A stretch of 64,000 nucleotides of DNA from Bacteroidetes bacterium RIFCSPLOWO2_12_FULL_35_15 (GCA_001769385.1 MEPB01000058.1:1-64000); one strand, 5' to 3'; positions 11,036 through 20,193 are shown, counted from the first letter of the stretch. A program made the numbers and translations. Notes: a model not told the origin generated them from the letters alone.

Positions 11036-11273
11036 TAACTTGGGCGTTTGTTCATTCCTTGCGCGCGAGCTTTGTTTATGCTTTGCAGAAGACTTTATTG
11101 ATTGCATAAATTAAATTACAGCAATGCAATAGGGTTCACTCTAACACTAAGAAAAGCAATGTTGTCGGATCATTTAAGCCTTTTTTATTTGATGCAAACA
11201 TTTCTATTAAAAACATGAAATTTCTTTGCACCTTTTTTCTTTTTTCATGATAAAAAAGAAACAAAAAATCTAG

Positions 11274-11484
11274 ATCAAACGATTCCTCCCCGCCTCTCTC
11301 CATTTTTCTGAATGCCTATGTGCGCGGCTAAAGCTCGCACCAAGGCCTTCATAAAAAATGGAGTTCACCGCGACTCTGCACCGCGTTTGCTCATTCCTCA
11401 CGCGCCTTTTCAAAATAGCATTTTTCTGAAAATTATGCACCATTGATTTGCGCTCACTTTACGGGACTTTTTGAGTGAACCCGA
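11274..11484 (+). repeat. Dispersed repeat core, copy B, with tail
   Basis: The core at 11274-11406 has GTGCG (11320-11324) pairing with CGCAC (11336-11340), and an outer stem CTCCATTTTT (11298-11307) that is a perfect complement of AAAAATGGAG (11354-11363). The tail 11403-11484 matches the window's left edge. The stretch 11050-11125 matches 25950-26015, and 11575-11660 resembles 26040-26110. The gap 10690-11809 therefore holds repeat DNA only; short ORFs crossing it are not convincing. Confidence 0.8.
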
Positions 11485-11702
11485 ATTGGTATAGGTGCGG
11501 CTGACGTCCACAAAAAGTGTGAACCACAAGTTTCATGGAGATATGGCGTAAGGCTTTTGTAGGTAAAAAGAAGACTTGGGGTTGGTTTTTGTGGTCGCCT
11601 TTTCTTGCTGCCACACAAGCTCGCTCAAATATCTATTAGATATTTGCCGCTATCTTTTGGAGAATCAAAAGAGAGAAAGGGGAAATGTGGTTTCGAACAG
11701 TT

Positions 11703-11742
11703 ATGGCGTCCCGCTACGTCCTTTTTTACCGGCATCTTGCCG
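11703..11742 (+). repeat. Degenerate REP unit
   Basis: TGGCGTCCCGCTACGTCC is followed by CCGGCATCTTGCCG. The second hairpin is intact, but the first stem has lost much of its pairing compared with the copies at 4014 and 20932. Confidence 0.6.
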
Positions 11743-11773
11743 AAGAAAAATAATAAGGCGTCTCGCCATAAAA

Positions 11774-11806
11774 CAAAAATACCGCTTAATTCAAGCGGTG
11801 TTTTTT
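11774..11806 (-). terminator. Terminator after clpX
   Basis: Stem ACCGCTT/AAGCGGT (11781-11799) followed on the minus strand by ATTTTTGTTTT. It sits immediately after the clpX stop codon at 11810. Confidence 0.75.
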
Positions 11807-11809
11807 GTA

Positions 11810-13060
11810 TTATGCTACTTTCAATTTATTAAGAGTAGATCTTTTGAGTTTATCTTTCGCATACCGCAACGTTACACTTATTTCTTTAACACTTGCATCC
11901 GAAGGTGTATCAAACATCAGATCCATCATGATCGCTTCGCAAATAGAACGTAAGCCACGAGCACCTAATTTAAACTCCATTGCTTTTTCAACAATAAAAT
12001 CCAATACCCCTTTTTCAAATTTTATTTTCACTCCATCCATTTCAAATAAATGGCTGTATTGTTTTATCAAGGCATTTTTGGGTTCGCTTAAAATGCGCAA
12101 TAAGGTGGAAGCATCCAATGGACTTAAATAGGTTAACACCGGCAAACGACCTATCAATTCAGGAATCAAACCAAAACTTTTTAGATCTTGCGGAGAAACA
12201 TATTGTAATAAATTATCTTTATCAATGTTGGCAACCTCTTTGTTTACAGTATATCCAACAGCTTGTGTATTTAAACGGTTTCCGATATTCCGGATGATTC
12301 CATCAAATGCACCACCACAAATAAATAAAATATTTTTTGTGTTGACCTGGATCATTTTTTGTTCAGGATGTTTGCGTCCGCCTTGTGGCGGAACACCAAC
12401 AGTTGAACCTTCTAATAATTTTAATAAACCTTGCTGAACACCTTCACCGGAAACATCGCGGGTAATGGAAGGGTTATCGCTTTTGCGGGCAATTTTATCA
12501 ATCTCATCAATAAAAACAATTCCTCTTTCAGCGGCAGCCACATCAAAATCCGCAGCCTGTAATAAACGGGATAAAATACTTTCTACATCTTCACCAACAT
12601 AACCTGCTTCAGTAAGAACAGTTGCATCGGCAATACAAAAGGGTACATTCAACACTTTGGCAATGGTACGTGCTAAAAGGGTTTTTCCTGTTCCGGTTTC
12701 CCCGATCATTATTACATTCGACTTCTCAATCTCCACATCATCTTTCTGAGCAGTTTTAGATTGTGTTTGTATCAAACGTTTGTAATGGTTGTAAACAGCT
12801 ACCGAAAGCACTTTTTTCGCTTCATCTTGTCCGATCACATATTCATCCAGGTGTTTTTTTATTTCAATCGGCTTCAGCAGATGCAATGCACTAAACAAAG
12901 ACGAGTTACCTCGTTGGCTCACTTCATCACGTACTATGGTTTGTGCCTGTGTAACGCAATGATTGCAGATATGCCCGGTAATGCCTGCAATTAAAACATC
13001 GGTGTCTTGTTTGCTTCGTCCGCAAAACGAACATTTAATTTCTTTTTCTTCTTTTGCCAT
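11810..13060 (-). CDS. clpX: ATP-dependent Clp protease unfoldase ClpX
   Basis: A 416-residue AAA+ unfoldase that recognises substrates and feeds them into ClpP. The N-terminal zinc-binding domain has Cys10, Cys13, Cys32 and Cys35. The Walker A GETGTGKT is at about 120-127, the Walker-B/sensor region reads [12 protein letters not shown], and pore-loop and RRxLG-like segments follow. The IGF-type loop that docks on ClpP is not canonical by eye. It is downstream of tig and clpP on the same strand, but separated from clpP by 228 bp containing an inverted repeat, so it may have its own promoter. Confidence 0.97.
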   Translation of the reverse strand: MAKEEKEIKCSFCGRSKQDTDVLIAGITGHICNHCVTQAQTIVRDEVSQRGNSSLFSALHLLKPIEIKKHLDEYVIGQDEAKKVLSVAVYNHYKRLIQTQSKTAQKDDVEIEKSNVIMIGETGTGKTLLARTIAKVLNVPFCIADATVLTEAGYVGEDVESILSRLLQAADFDVAAAERGIVFIDEIDKIARKSDNPSITRDVSGEGVQQGLLKLLEGSTVGVPPQGGRKHPEQKMIQVNTKNILFICGGAFDGIIRNIGNRLNTQAVGYTVNKEVANIDKDNLLQYVSPQDLKSFGLIPELIGRLPVLTYLSPLDASTLLRILSEPKNALIKQYSHLFEMDGVKIKFEKGVLDFIVEKAMEFKLGARGLRSICEAIMMDLMFDTPSDASVKEISVTLRYAKDKLKRSTLNKLKVA

Positions 13061-13130
13061 TTTTGTTTTTTACCGCTAGCGCAGGGGCGCAAAGCGGATT
13101 TTTATTCATTAACTCAAGTTTAAATTTAAT

Positions 13131-13214
13131 GTCATTTCGAGCTTGTCGAGAAATCTTTACTGTTTGCAATTATGCTCCTAAATATAAAGATTCCTCCGCT
13201 TCGGTCGGAATGAC
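13131..13214. repeat. Inverted repeat between clpP and clpX
   Basis: GTCATTTCGAGCTTGTCGAG at 13131 faces CGGTCGGAATGAC ending at 13214, with AAATCTTTA and TAAAGATTCCTCCG as inner arms. The same arms are seen at 8659-8712. It is a short interspersed element, placed where it could affect clpPX readthrough. Confidence 0.65.
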
Positions 13215-13288
13215 AATGGTTACTAATAGCGAATGGTTACGAATTAGATTTGTAAATTCGTAACCATTCGTTTATTCGTAAGCTATAT

Positions 13289-13963
13289 TTATTTTACTTT
13301 TATTAAGATCTCATCCACCATTCCGTAAGCTTTTGCTTCTTCGGAGGTCATCCAGCAGTCACGGTCACTATCGGCCCATACTTTTTCATAGGTCTGTCCG
13401 CTATGTTTAGCAATGATATCGTACAATTCTTTTTTCAATTTCTGAATCTCACGTGCGGTGATCTCGATGTCAGAAGCTTGTCCTTCGGCACCGCCCATTG
13501 GCTGGTGTATCATTACACGGGCATGTTTTAATGCGGCACGTTTGCCTTTTACACCGGCACACATTAATACAGCACCCATGGATGCTGCCATTCCGGTGCA
13601 AATGGTTGCTACATCCGGTGAAATATATTGCATGGTATCATAAATACCTAAACCAGCGTAAACAGATCCACCCGGACTGTTCAAATACACCTGGATATCT
13701 TTTTTTGCATCTACTGATTGTAAAAACAATAGCTGAGCCTGCATAATGTTTGCTACCTGATCATCGATCCCTGTACCAAGGAAAATGATACGATCCATCA
13801 TTAAACGAGAGAAAACGTCCATTTGAGCAACGTTTAACTGACGCTCCTCAATGATATAAGGAGTCATATTGGAGACATTGTGTTTTGTATATGAATCAAA
13901 TGTGTTCCCACTAATTCCTTTGTGCTTTACAGCATATTTACGAAATTCATTGTTATCGAACAT
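13289..13963 (-). CDS. clpP: ATP-dependent Clp protease proteolytic subunit
   Basis: A 224-residue serine protease that forms the 14-mer degradation chamber. The catalytic triad is visible: Ser128 in GMAASMG, His153 in MIHQPMGG and Asp202 in DSDRDCWMT. The N-terminal propeptide region is longer than in E. coli, ending around the IIEERQL segment where family members mature. It is followed by clpX and preceded by tig in the conserved tig-clpP-clpX order; ~75 bp separate it from tig, with a TACTTTTA box upstream of its start. Confidence 0.97.
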   Translation of the reverse strand: MFDNNEFRKYAVKHKGISGNTFDSYTKHNVSNMTPYIIEERQLNVAQMDVFSRLMMDRIIFLGTGIDDQVANIMQAQLLFLQSVDAKKDIQVYLNSPGGSVYAGLGIYDTMQYISPDVATICTGMAASMGAVLMCAGVKGKRAALKHARVMIHQPMGGAEGQASDIEITAREIQKLKKELYDIIAKHSGQTYEKVWADSDRDCWMTSEEAKAYGMVDEILIKVK

Positions 13964-14038
13964 AGTATTTTTAGTTTAAAAGTTTAAAGTATAGTGATAA
14001 AAGTACAAACAATAATTAAACCTGAAAAAAATTATTGC

Positions 14039-15382
14039 CTATTTGGCAGTTTTGAAAAAATCATCATAAGCAACTTCTTTATTTTCCAATGTAAATTTGG
14101 TTTTAAATAATTCCATTACTTTTTGTCCGTATAGTTTTTCATATAATTTTTTTGCTTCTTCTTCATTGGATAAAACACGTTGAGCTGTTTTATCTAAGTC
14201 TTCATCACTCATAGGAGCTTGTCCCATTTGACCAAATTGCTGAAGGATCAATTGTTTTGTATGTGCTATTAATTCTTCGCTTGCTACTTTAATATCATTT
14301 TCTTTAATGATTTTATTCTCGATCAATTGCCATTTCAAGCCTTTTGAATAACCATCAAATTCCAATTCAATTTGTTCAGCTGTTACCGGCTTTTCATTTA
14401 CCGCAACGATCCATCGTTTTAAAAATTCAGTAGGCAAATTAAAGTTGATCTTATTCATTAAATATTCAACTACTTCGTTGTAAAACTTGCGTTCACTGTC
14501 ATTTACGAACATGTTTGCCAACTCATCTTTTATCTTTGCTTTAAATTCTTCTTCGCTGGTAATATTTCCGGGACCGTAAATCTTATCAAATAATTCCTGG
14601 TTAATTTCAGCAGCACCTAAGCGACTAATACTTTTAACGGTAAATTGTATTTTTGAGGTTAAGTTCTCAGCAGCTTCCTTTTCAATTCCAAGTAATGTTG
14701 CTAGTTCGGTAGCATTTTCAGAAATTTTTTGAGCATCTAAAACTACTTTATCTTCTTTTTTAATACCTGTTAAAGCTTTTTTAGTAGCCTCATCTTTTAC
14801 TCTTTCCAAAAACAAGGAGCCTGTTTTGAAGATTCCGCCTGCCAAAATTTCTCCGGTTGCATCCAACTCTACAAAATCTCCATTTAACAGATCGCCTTCA
14901 CCTGAAACCTCAACCGGTTCCACTTTTCCGTAGCGTTTTGCGATATCGGTAGTGTATTTGGTAACCAAGGCATCATCAACCTTAACGGTGTGATATTCAA
15001 ATTTATCTTTTGCAGAAAGTTCCACATTAAATTTAGGCGCAAGGCCCATTTCATATAGAAATTCAAATTCCTGCTGGTTATCCCAATCAATAACACTATC
15101 AGCTTTAGGCAAAGGATTACCAAGAACTTCAATTTTGTTTTCGTTCAGATATTTATACAATGAATCGTTAAGCAATTTATTGATCTCATCCACCATAATG
15201 GACTTGCCATACATTTTTTTGATCATTCCGGTAGGAACTTTCCCCGGACGGAATCCCGGTATGTTCGCTTTTTTCTGGTAATCTTTTAAAGCAGTTTCTA
15301 CTTTTGGTAAATAATCTTCTGCAACCACTTTTACTTTCAGTACTGCATTTAACTCGTCAATATTTTCTTGAATAATGTTCAT
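14039..15382 (-). CDS. tig: Trigger factor chaperone
   Basis: A 447-residue ribosome-associated chaperone. The ribosome-docking signature is present as GFRPGKVPTGMIKK at about residues 43-56. The middle region (about 160-260) corresponds to the FKBP-like domain but is divergent: the typical Bacteroidota form lacks the canonical PPIase active-site residues. The C-terminal part is helical arms. The protein lies in the family length range. It is the first gene of tig-clpP-clpX, with a good TACTTTTG -7 box upstream. Confidence 0.93.
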   Translation of the reverse strand: MNIIQENIDELNAVLKVKVVAEDYLPKVETALKDYQKKANIPGFRPGKVPTGMIKKMYGKSIMVDEINKLLNDSLYKYLNENKIEVLGNPLPKADSVIDWDNQQEFEFLYEMGLAPKFNVELSAKDKFEYHTVKVDDALVTKYTTDIAKRYGKVEPVEVSGEGDLLNGDFVELDATGEILAGGIFKTGSLFLERVKDEATKKALTGIKKEDKVVLDAQKISENATELATLLGIEKEAAENLTSKIQFTVKSISRLGAAEINQELFDKIYGPGNITSEEEFKAKIKDELANMFVNDSERKFYNEVVEYLMNKINFNLPTEFLKRWIVAVNEKPVTAEQIELEFDGYSKGLKWQLIENKIIKENDIKVASEELIAHTKQLILQQFGQMGQAPMSDEDLDKTAQRVLSNEEEAKKLYEKLYGQKVMELFKTKFTLENKEVAYDDFFKTAK

Positions 15383-15431
15383 TTTGTAAAATGTTTAATT
15401 GATATTTTTTTGTTTGATTTTTAAAGGGACA

Positions 15432-15439
15432 CAAAAGTA
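15432..15439 (-). promoter_or_regulatory. Putative -7 box of tig
   Basis: On the minus strand this reads TACTTTTG, matching the Bacteroidota -7 consensus TAnnTTTG, about 50 bp upstream of the tig start. No convincing -33 TTTG was found at the usual distance. Confidence 0.5.
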
Positions 15440-15503
15440 CAAAAAAATTTGGATGTTCAGGCTTCCTTTCCAGGCAAAAATTCCCATAAATTCTAATTTT
15501 TAT

Positions 15504-15791
15504 TTAGCAGCCCTTAACTAATTTCCCGTCTTTATAATATTGGGTTTTAACGACTTTCCCGTGTACAATAGTAAGCCATTTCCCTTGTTTAAGGTTATTT
15601 GCATCTGTAAAATTAGTTGTATCTCCGGGAGCAACGTAATCATCTACTACATTTCTGGTCCATTTAGCCATCGAATCGGCAGCATAATCTTTAGGAGCAT
15701 TATTGCTCTCAGGTAGATCATTGGTTTCGGAAGGATTGTTTTGACAAGCCAAAAGAAACAAAAATAGCGAAGAGAATATTATTTTTTTCAT
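15504..15791 (-). CDS. Small lipoprotein with MORN-like tail
   Basis: A 95-residue predicted lipoprotein. The signal peptide MKKIIFSSLFLFLLAC ends in a lipobox LLAC (Cys16), followed by an acidic, Asn/Glu-rich linker. The C-terminal part (LKQGKWLTI, TQYYKDGKLVKG) looks like a single MORN-type strand pair. Membrane anchoring is well supported and the function is unknown. It lies upstream of tig on the same strand, ~120 bp away, and probably has its own promoter. Its 5' side abuts the repeat element that begins at 15801. Confidence 0.75.
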   Translation of the reverse strand: MKKIIFSSLFLFLLACQNNPSETNDLPESNNAPKDYAADSMAKWTRNVVDDYVAPGDTTNFTDANNLKQGKWLTIVHGKVVKTQYYKDGKLVKGC

Positions 15792-15800
15792 ATACTAAGC

Positions 15801-16144
15801 CGCTGTTTAAATTTTAATAAAAATATTTGTTATGCACGCGGGTTGTCAGTTCGAGTAGCCTTCCTTTTTTAGGAAGGTGTATCGAGAATGTGCGAAGATT
15901 TATTGTTAATAAAACTTCTCGATACGCTCCTTTTTTCGCAACGAAGTGACCGCGCACTTTTACGTATAATAATTTTAAATTTTAATAAAAGAACCTGATT
16001 CCGGATATTTTTACCATTCTAATTTCGACCAGAGTGAGAAATCTCAATAAAATTAAGCTAAAAATGAGGTTTCTCCCGGAGTTTATCATGAGCAAACCGA
16101 AGGAGTCGAAACATATAATACATTTTGAGTACATTTAAACAGCG
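15801..16144. repeat. Second MITE-like element and nested repeats
   Basis: CGCTGTTTAAAT (15801-15812) is the exact reverse complement of ATTTAAACAGCG (16133-16144). The left 190 bp is an inverted relative of 10718-10924. The right part has a GAGAAATCTC...GAGGTTTCTC stretch (16030-16075), typical of another short intergenic repeat. The true right end could be near 15995 instead. No gene is seen from 15792 to 17318. Confidence 0.6.
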
Positions 16145-16437
16145 TCTAAAATTAAAAAAATGATTAGTAATTCCTACCTATTTTGAATTTCATGAAAAGC
16201 CCGCTTTTGTTCAGATTCTTTCCTGCTTTTGATGGCAAAGCATAGTTTTGTGCAAAAGAGAATTGTATCTGGTGCATCTGAGTGTTGTCAACGTTTTTCT
16301 TTTTTGAAAGTTTATTCATAGGAGAACATGTGAACAACTTTTGAGCTTGATCAAAATGAACAGAGGGATTTTCAGTTCATTTTTTTCTTTCCTTCTTTTC
16401 TCTTGACAGAAAAGAAGCAATTCTTCAGAGAAGAACA

Positions 16438-16572
16438 AGAACAAACGATTCCTCCACTCCTCTCTCCATTTTTATGAATGTCTAAGCACTCGGCTAAAGC
16501 TCGTGCCAAGACCTTCAATAAAAACCGAGTTCACCGTAACACGACATCGCGTTTGTTCAATCCTTGCGCACG
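16438..16572 (+). repeat. Dispersed repeat core, copy C
   Basis: Same order of blocks as the copies at 5253, 11274 and 25820. The inner stem here is GCAC/GTGC around TCGGCTAAAGCTC, where copies A and B have GTGCG/CGCAC. Two stem pairs have changed on both sides. Flanking it, AGAATTG-ATCTGGTGCATC-type sequence occurs twice (near 16259 and 16602). Confidence 0.8.
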
Positions 16573-16956
16573 GTTTCATAAATAGAATTTTGCATAAAAT
16601 AGAATTGCATCTGGTGCATCTGAGTGTTGTCAGTTCGAGTGTTTTTCTTTTTTGAAAAACTTATCGAGAACGTGTGAGGGTTTTAATATTAGGATTTGTA
16701 ATGATCGAATTAATGTGCTTATTAACATTTTTTTTCTTTTTTTCTTTTTGCTTGATCAAAAAGAAAGAGGGCAAATGTACAATCAACTTATTGAACAATC
16801 GATCTTATTTATTTAAACGGGAAATGTAATTGTTTTTGTGGAAAATGCTTCCCGTACATTTTAATCAGCCAGCTGCATAAAGGAGCGAAACCAGTAAAGA
16901 TCAGCTAAGTGTAATGAAAAATGCCGTTACTCTGTTTTCTATTTGTCCGGGCTTAG

Positions 16957-17019
16957 GGGGGTAATATTACCCCCTCTAGCGGGTAATATTACCCGTGCTA
17001 AAAAGGGGTAAAATTACCC
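16957..17019. promoter_or_regulatory. Three spaced GGGTAATATTACCC palindromes
   Basis: Perfect palindromes of 18 bp (16957-16974) and 16 bp (16980-16995) and a third imperfect one, GGGTAAAATTACCC (17006-17019), have centres 22 and 25 bp apart. Regular spacing near two helical turns suggests an operator array. The nearest gene on the right starts at 17319; no good -7 box is seen next to the array. It could equally be a repeat cluster. Confidence 0.5.
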
Positions 17020-17318
17020 GTTTTAATTGTATTGAAAAATGTGTAGGTTTGGCTCGTCATTTTTATACATATAAACAAAGCAGTTTACAAGGGTTTAAAA
17101 AAATTGTATGACATTTTATAATTAATGTTTTCAACAGAATAAGAAATGAAGCCCTTTGAATTGGCTTTGTGGTTGGAATTAGTTTATTATTGTGGAAATG
17201 GTGAATGAGGAGGGGAATTGGTTTGGGGAAATTTAAAAATAAGGAGAAAGTAGGGACGTATACAGATGCTAGTGGCAAGAATAAAGACAGACAATCAGAA
17301 TAACAAACAGGGATTCAT

Positions 17319-18239
17319 ATGGCAAAATTTTTAACAGGGAACGAACTAAACTCGGAATTAGAAAAATTATTTGAAAGCGCGGACGAGCAAATAATTCTCA
17401 TCTCTCCTTACATCAAACTTCACGACCGTTATGCTTCGACATTGCGGACAAAAAAGGACAATCCTAAAATGAAGATTATTATTGTATTTGGCAAAAATGA
17501 AGAAGACCTTTCAAGAAGTATGAAGCAAGAAGATTTTAATTTCTTCAAAGAATTTCCAAACATTGAAATTCGTTACGAAAAAAGACTTCACGCCAAATAT
17601 TATTCAAGCGAATCTTCGGCAATCTTAACTTCAATGAATTTATATAACTTCTCCCAAGACAATAATATTGAAGCTGGGGTAATGACCAAAGCGACTTTGC
17701 TTGGAAGTCTTGCCAGTAATCTTATGACCTTTGTTACGGACGAGGACGGCTTTGACACAACTGCTCAGGCTTACTTTTTAAGAGTTATAGAGCAATCTGA
17801 ATTACTATTTAAAAAAGAGCCAGAATATGAAAGCATAATGCTTGGTTTATCAAAAAAATATAAATCATCAAGAACTGAAGTGGACAAGCTCACAGATTTT
17901 TTTGCAAACAAACCTAAGTATGAAAATAATAGTAGAAAAGACAATTCAGAAAAGAAACCAATAGTTAATGAAATTAAAACTGAGGAAAAAACAGAAACTG
18001 TAGGTGCGAATAAAATTTCCTCTGAAACAAAATTCCTTTCAACGACTGCTTTGTCAAAAGAAGTTAGACTTTCAAGCAAAGACCTGTTTGGTAAGTTTGA
18101 AAAACTCAATTGGATAGAAAGAAAAAATGATGACTGGGTATTAACGGCTTCAGGAAAAAATAAAGGGGCGCAGACAAAAAAGGGACAGTACGGAGAATAT
18201 ATTGCATGGCCCGATACAATAGTTAACGAAATAAAATAA
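17319..18239 (+). CDS. PLD-like domain protein with winged-helix-like C-terminus
   Basis: A 306-residue protein without a signal peptide. Residues 1-125 look like a single phospholipase-D/nuclease-type domain: IILISPYIKLHD, IIIVFGKNEEDL, then RLHAKYY with His91 and Lys93 and TSMNLYNFS with Ser105/Asn107. The HxKx4D signature carries Glu98 in place of Asp. A charged, Glu/Lys-rich linker (about 200-235) leads to a C-terminal domain with FLSTTALSKEV, WIERKNDDWVLTASG and YGEYIAWPD, which resembles a DNA-binding winged helix ending in a WP motif. PLD-like plus DNA-binding domains suggest a nuclease, possibly defence-related. It is 340 bp upstream of the reverse transcriptase. Confidence 0.75.
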   Translation: MAKFLTGNELNSELEKLFESADEQIILISPYIKLHDRYASTLRTKKDNPKMKIIIVFGKNEEDLSRSMKQEDFNFFKEFPNIEIRYEKRLHAKYYSSESSAILTSMNLYNFSQDNNIEAGVMTKATLLGSLASNLMTFVTDEDGFDTTAQAYFLRVIEQSELLFKKEPEYESIMLGLSKKYKSSRTEVDKLTDFFANKPKYENNSRKDNSEKKPIVNEIKTEEKTETVGANKISSETKFLSTTALSKEVRLSSKDLFGKFEKLNWIERKNDDWVLTASGKNKGAQTKKGQYGEYIAWPDTIVNEIK

Positions 18240-18301
18240 AGCAGAAAATATTATAGATGCAAACATTACCTTTTTTTTCTTTGAGGTGTTATTTCACCAG
18301 C

Positions 18302-18344
18302 AATAAATGATTGAAATACTTTGTTGGTGATATCACCAACAAAG
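18302..18344. repeat. Direct-repeat plus 26-bp perfect palindrome, left copy
   Basis: AATAAATGATTGAAATA (18302-18318) is followed by a 26-bp perfect palindrome (18319-18344) centred on GGTGATATCACC. The same 17-bp word followed by a near-identical palindrome recurs at 22645-22686. The two copies bracket 4.3 kb holding the RT, nuclease, RAYT remnant and outer-membrane gene. Confidence 0.75.
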
Positions 18345-18361
18345 GCTAACAGAAAAATAAT

Positions 18362-18484
18362 ATGTCATCACTGAAAGATCATTGTAAAGAAACGAAAAGA
18401 CTTTTGAGAAAAGTTCCAAAAGCAAATATTTCAAAATGGCTTTTGGAAGAAGGTTATTATCCTGAGCAGGTGCCCAGCAGCTAA
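18362..18484 (+). pseudogene. Truncated 40-residue N-terminal gene fragment
   Basis: An ATG at 18362 opens a 40-codon frame (MSSLKDHCKETKRLLRKVPK, then KWLLEEGYYPEQ) with protein-like composition that stops in CCCAGCAGCTAA. The text KxxKVPKANxSKWLLEEGYYPEQ looks to me like the beginning of a larger protein. I have a faint memory of such an N-terminus on some bacterial reverse transcriptases, which I cannot verify. The abrupt end coincides with the start of a cassette-junction-like sequence, so I read it as the 5' stub of a gene cut by recombination rather than a working small protein. Confidence 0.5.
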
Positions 18485-18579
18485 CATAAAATATACAATA
18501 CTTTAGCCGACACGTTCAAAAGTCTAACCCAGGCATAACATATTTGACAGTTATGTGCAACTATATTTAAAAAAACACG
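18470..18579. other. Cassette-junction-like sequence before RT
   Basis: GCCCAGCAGCTAACATAAAA at the end of the truncated frame and AGTTATGTGCAAC near 18548 form imperfect inverted ends. CATAACATATTTGACAGTTATG (18534-18555) is an inverted repeat inside. The layout (CTAAC on the left, GTTATG on the right, ~80 bp, no ORF) recalls the attC-like junctions between gene cassettes, but conserved attC boxes could not be defined by eye. Confidence 0.3.
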
Positions 18580-20193
18580 ATGGAAACAGACCACATACGA
18601 CTTGCAATTGAAAATATTGCTAAATACGGTGATACAGATATTTTCCCTTTCCCCATTGAGAAACTTGTTTTCTTTGATAAGAAAGAAGAAACTATTGCTC
18701 TTATAAAAAAAATTGATAGTGATTTTCATAATTACTTAACTCTTCATCCACCAGTAAATATTAACTCTTCTATACCATTAGGATATACAGGATTTCGATG
18801 GGCTACTCAAATTGACCCAATATGGAACGCCTATTTCTTAGCCGCAGTAATTAGCATAGCTAAAGAAATCGAAAGTACTAGAATTGGCAAAGAAGAAAAC
18901 ATAATTTATTCTTACAGATTTTCCCCAAACTTAGAAAACCCTATGCTTTTTGACACAACGTATAATTGGTTAAAATTTCAAAAAGACTCACTAGAATTCG
19001 TTAAAACAAATCTTGAATACAATTTTGTGGTTATATGTGATATAGCCGATTTTTATAATAGAATAAACCATCACCCTTTAGAAAATTCACTAAATAGGTT
19101 ACCTGTTTATAATGATATTCCCAAAAAAATAAAAAAACTTATTCATAAATTTTCTAACACAAAGTCATATGGACTACCAATTGGTGGGGAAGCGGCTCGT
19201 ATTCTCGCAGAGTTAGTTTTAAATAATACAGACAGACATCTTTATAACCAAGGAATTAAATTTAAACGCTTTGTTGATGATTTACATATTTTCTGTAAAA
19301 CTTTGCAAGAAGCTCATTCCGCTTTAAATTTCCTGTCAATAAAACTAATGCGAAATGAAGGATTAAATTTGCAAAAACATAAAACGCAAATACAATCTAG
19401 AATCGAATTTGATAAGCTTGTTTCATCAAGAATCAATGCCGATAGCGATAACGAAAAAGAGAAACATAGAGCTAAATTCATGTCTTTGCCAATTAATTAT
19501 GACCCTTATTCAGACAGTGCAGAAGATGATTATAGAAGAATAAAAAAAGAACTAGAAGAATTTGATATTGTCGGTTTACTGAATGATGAATTGAGAAAAG
19601 TCAGAATCCACCAACAATTTGGAACGAGATTAATTAAAACATTTGATGTTCTTGAACCAGAAGTTATTTCAAATGCTTTTAATTCAATAATTCCTAAGTA
19701 CGAAATTTTATATCCAATATTCCCGACTATAATGAAGTCTGCATATAAACACCATGCAAAACTTGAAAATAATACGAAAACTAAACTCCATTTGTCATTG
19801 AGGAAACTCGTATCTGAGAATTCTTATATAGTTCAGTCTGAAATAAACATGACATACTTGCTTAGGGTTCTTGGATTAGAGCATAGTCTTTTAAATGAAG
19901 AAACAGTAATTAAAGCGTATCATTTATTCGCAGACAGTATCTTAATAAAGAGTATTGTAATCCAAATCATGACTAGATGGAAAGCATACCACTGGTTGAC
20001 TGACAAAAAGGACACATTCTCTATAATGAACAAATGGGAAAGAAGAATGTTTATCGTAGCTGCGAATTTTATAGGAGATGAAGGTGAACATTGGTTAAAT
20101 TATAATAAAAAGGAATTTTCAGACTTAGAGAAATTAATAATGAATTGGTCGAAAGAAAAATCTTCAATTACTAATTGGGAATTACCGTTATGA
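18580..20193 (+). CDS. Reverse transcriptase of the UG/Abi (defence) type
   Basis: A 537-residue reverse transcriptase domain protein. Motif A is VICDIADFY with Asp154, motif B is GLPIGGEAARILAE at about 198-211, and the catalytic motif C is FVDD at 231-234; motif D-like KHKTQI follows at about 266-271. The LPxGxxAxRILAE form of motif B is typical of the unknown-group/Abi RTs that act in phage defence, and unlike group II intron RTs. No maturase, X or HNH domain is apparent, and no retron msr/msd was recognised beside it. About 270 residues follow the palm and look all-helical, as in other defence RTs. The stop codon overlaps the next ATG (ATGA), so it is translationally coupled to the nuclease. 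The exact RT group is not determined. Confidence 0.85.
   Translation: METDHIRLAIENIAKYGDTDIFPFPIEKLVFFDKKEETIALIKKIDSDFHNYLTLHPPVNINSSIPLGYTGFRWATQIDPIWNAYFLAAVISIAKEIESTRIGKEENIIYSYRFSPNLENPMLFDTTYNWLKFQKDSLEFVKTNLEYNFVVICDIADFYNRINHHPLENSLNRLPVYNDIPKKIKKLIHKFSNTKSYGLPIGGEAARILAELVLNNTDRHLYNQGIKFKRFVDDLHIFCKTLQEAHSALNFLSIKLMRNEGLNLQKHKTQIQSRIEFDKLVSSRINADSDNEKEKHRAKFMSLPINYDPYSDSAEDDYRRIKKELEEFDIVGLLNDELRKVRIHQQFGTRLIKTFDVLEPEVISNAFNSIIPKYEILYPIFPTIMKSAYKHHAKLENNTKTKLHLSLRKLVSENSYIVQSEINMTYLLRVLGLEHSLLNEETVIKAYHLFADSILIKSIVIQIMTRWKAYHWLTDKKDTFSIMNKWERRMFIVAANFIGDEGEHWLNYNKKEFSDLEKLIMNWSKEKSSITNWELPL

Noticed and set aside
13458-13746. Plus-strand frames inside clpP
   Set aside because: They lie antisense to a well-conserved clpP and have no independent support.
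16957-17019. Rolling-circle origin because of TAATATTAC
   Set aside because: The word sits in the centre of a palindrome rather than in a loop, and there is no Rep gene or stem-loop of the origin type nearby.
17205-17303. Possible 32-codon gene upstream of the PLD gene
   Set aside because: Short, no ribosome-binding context or recognisable family; may be a remnant but cannot be supported.
18485-18579. Retron msr/msd in front of the RT
   Set aside because: I could not find the inverted a1/a2 pair or a convincing msr-like structure, and the RT motifs are of the UG/Abi kind.
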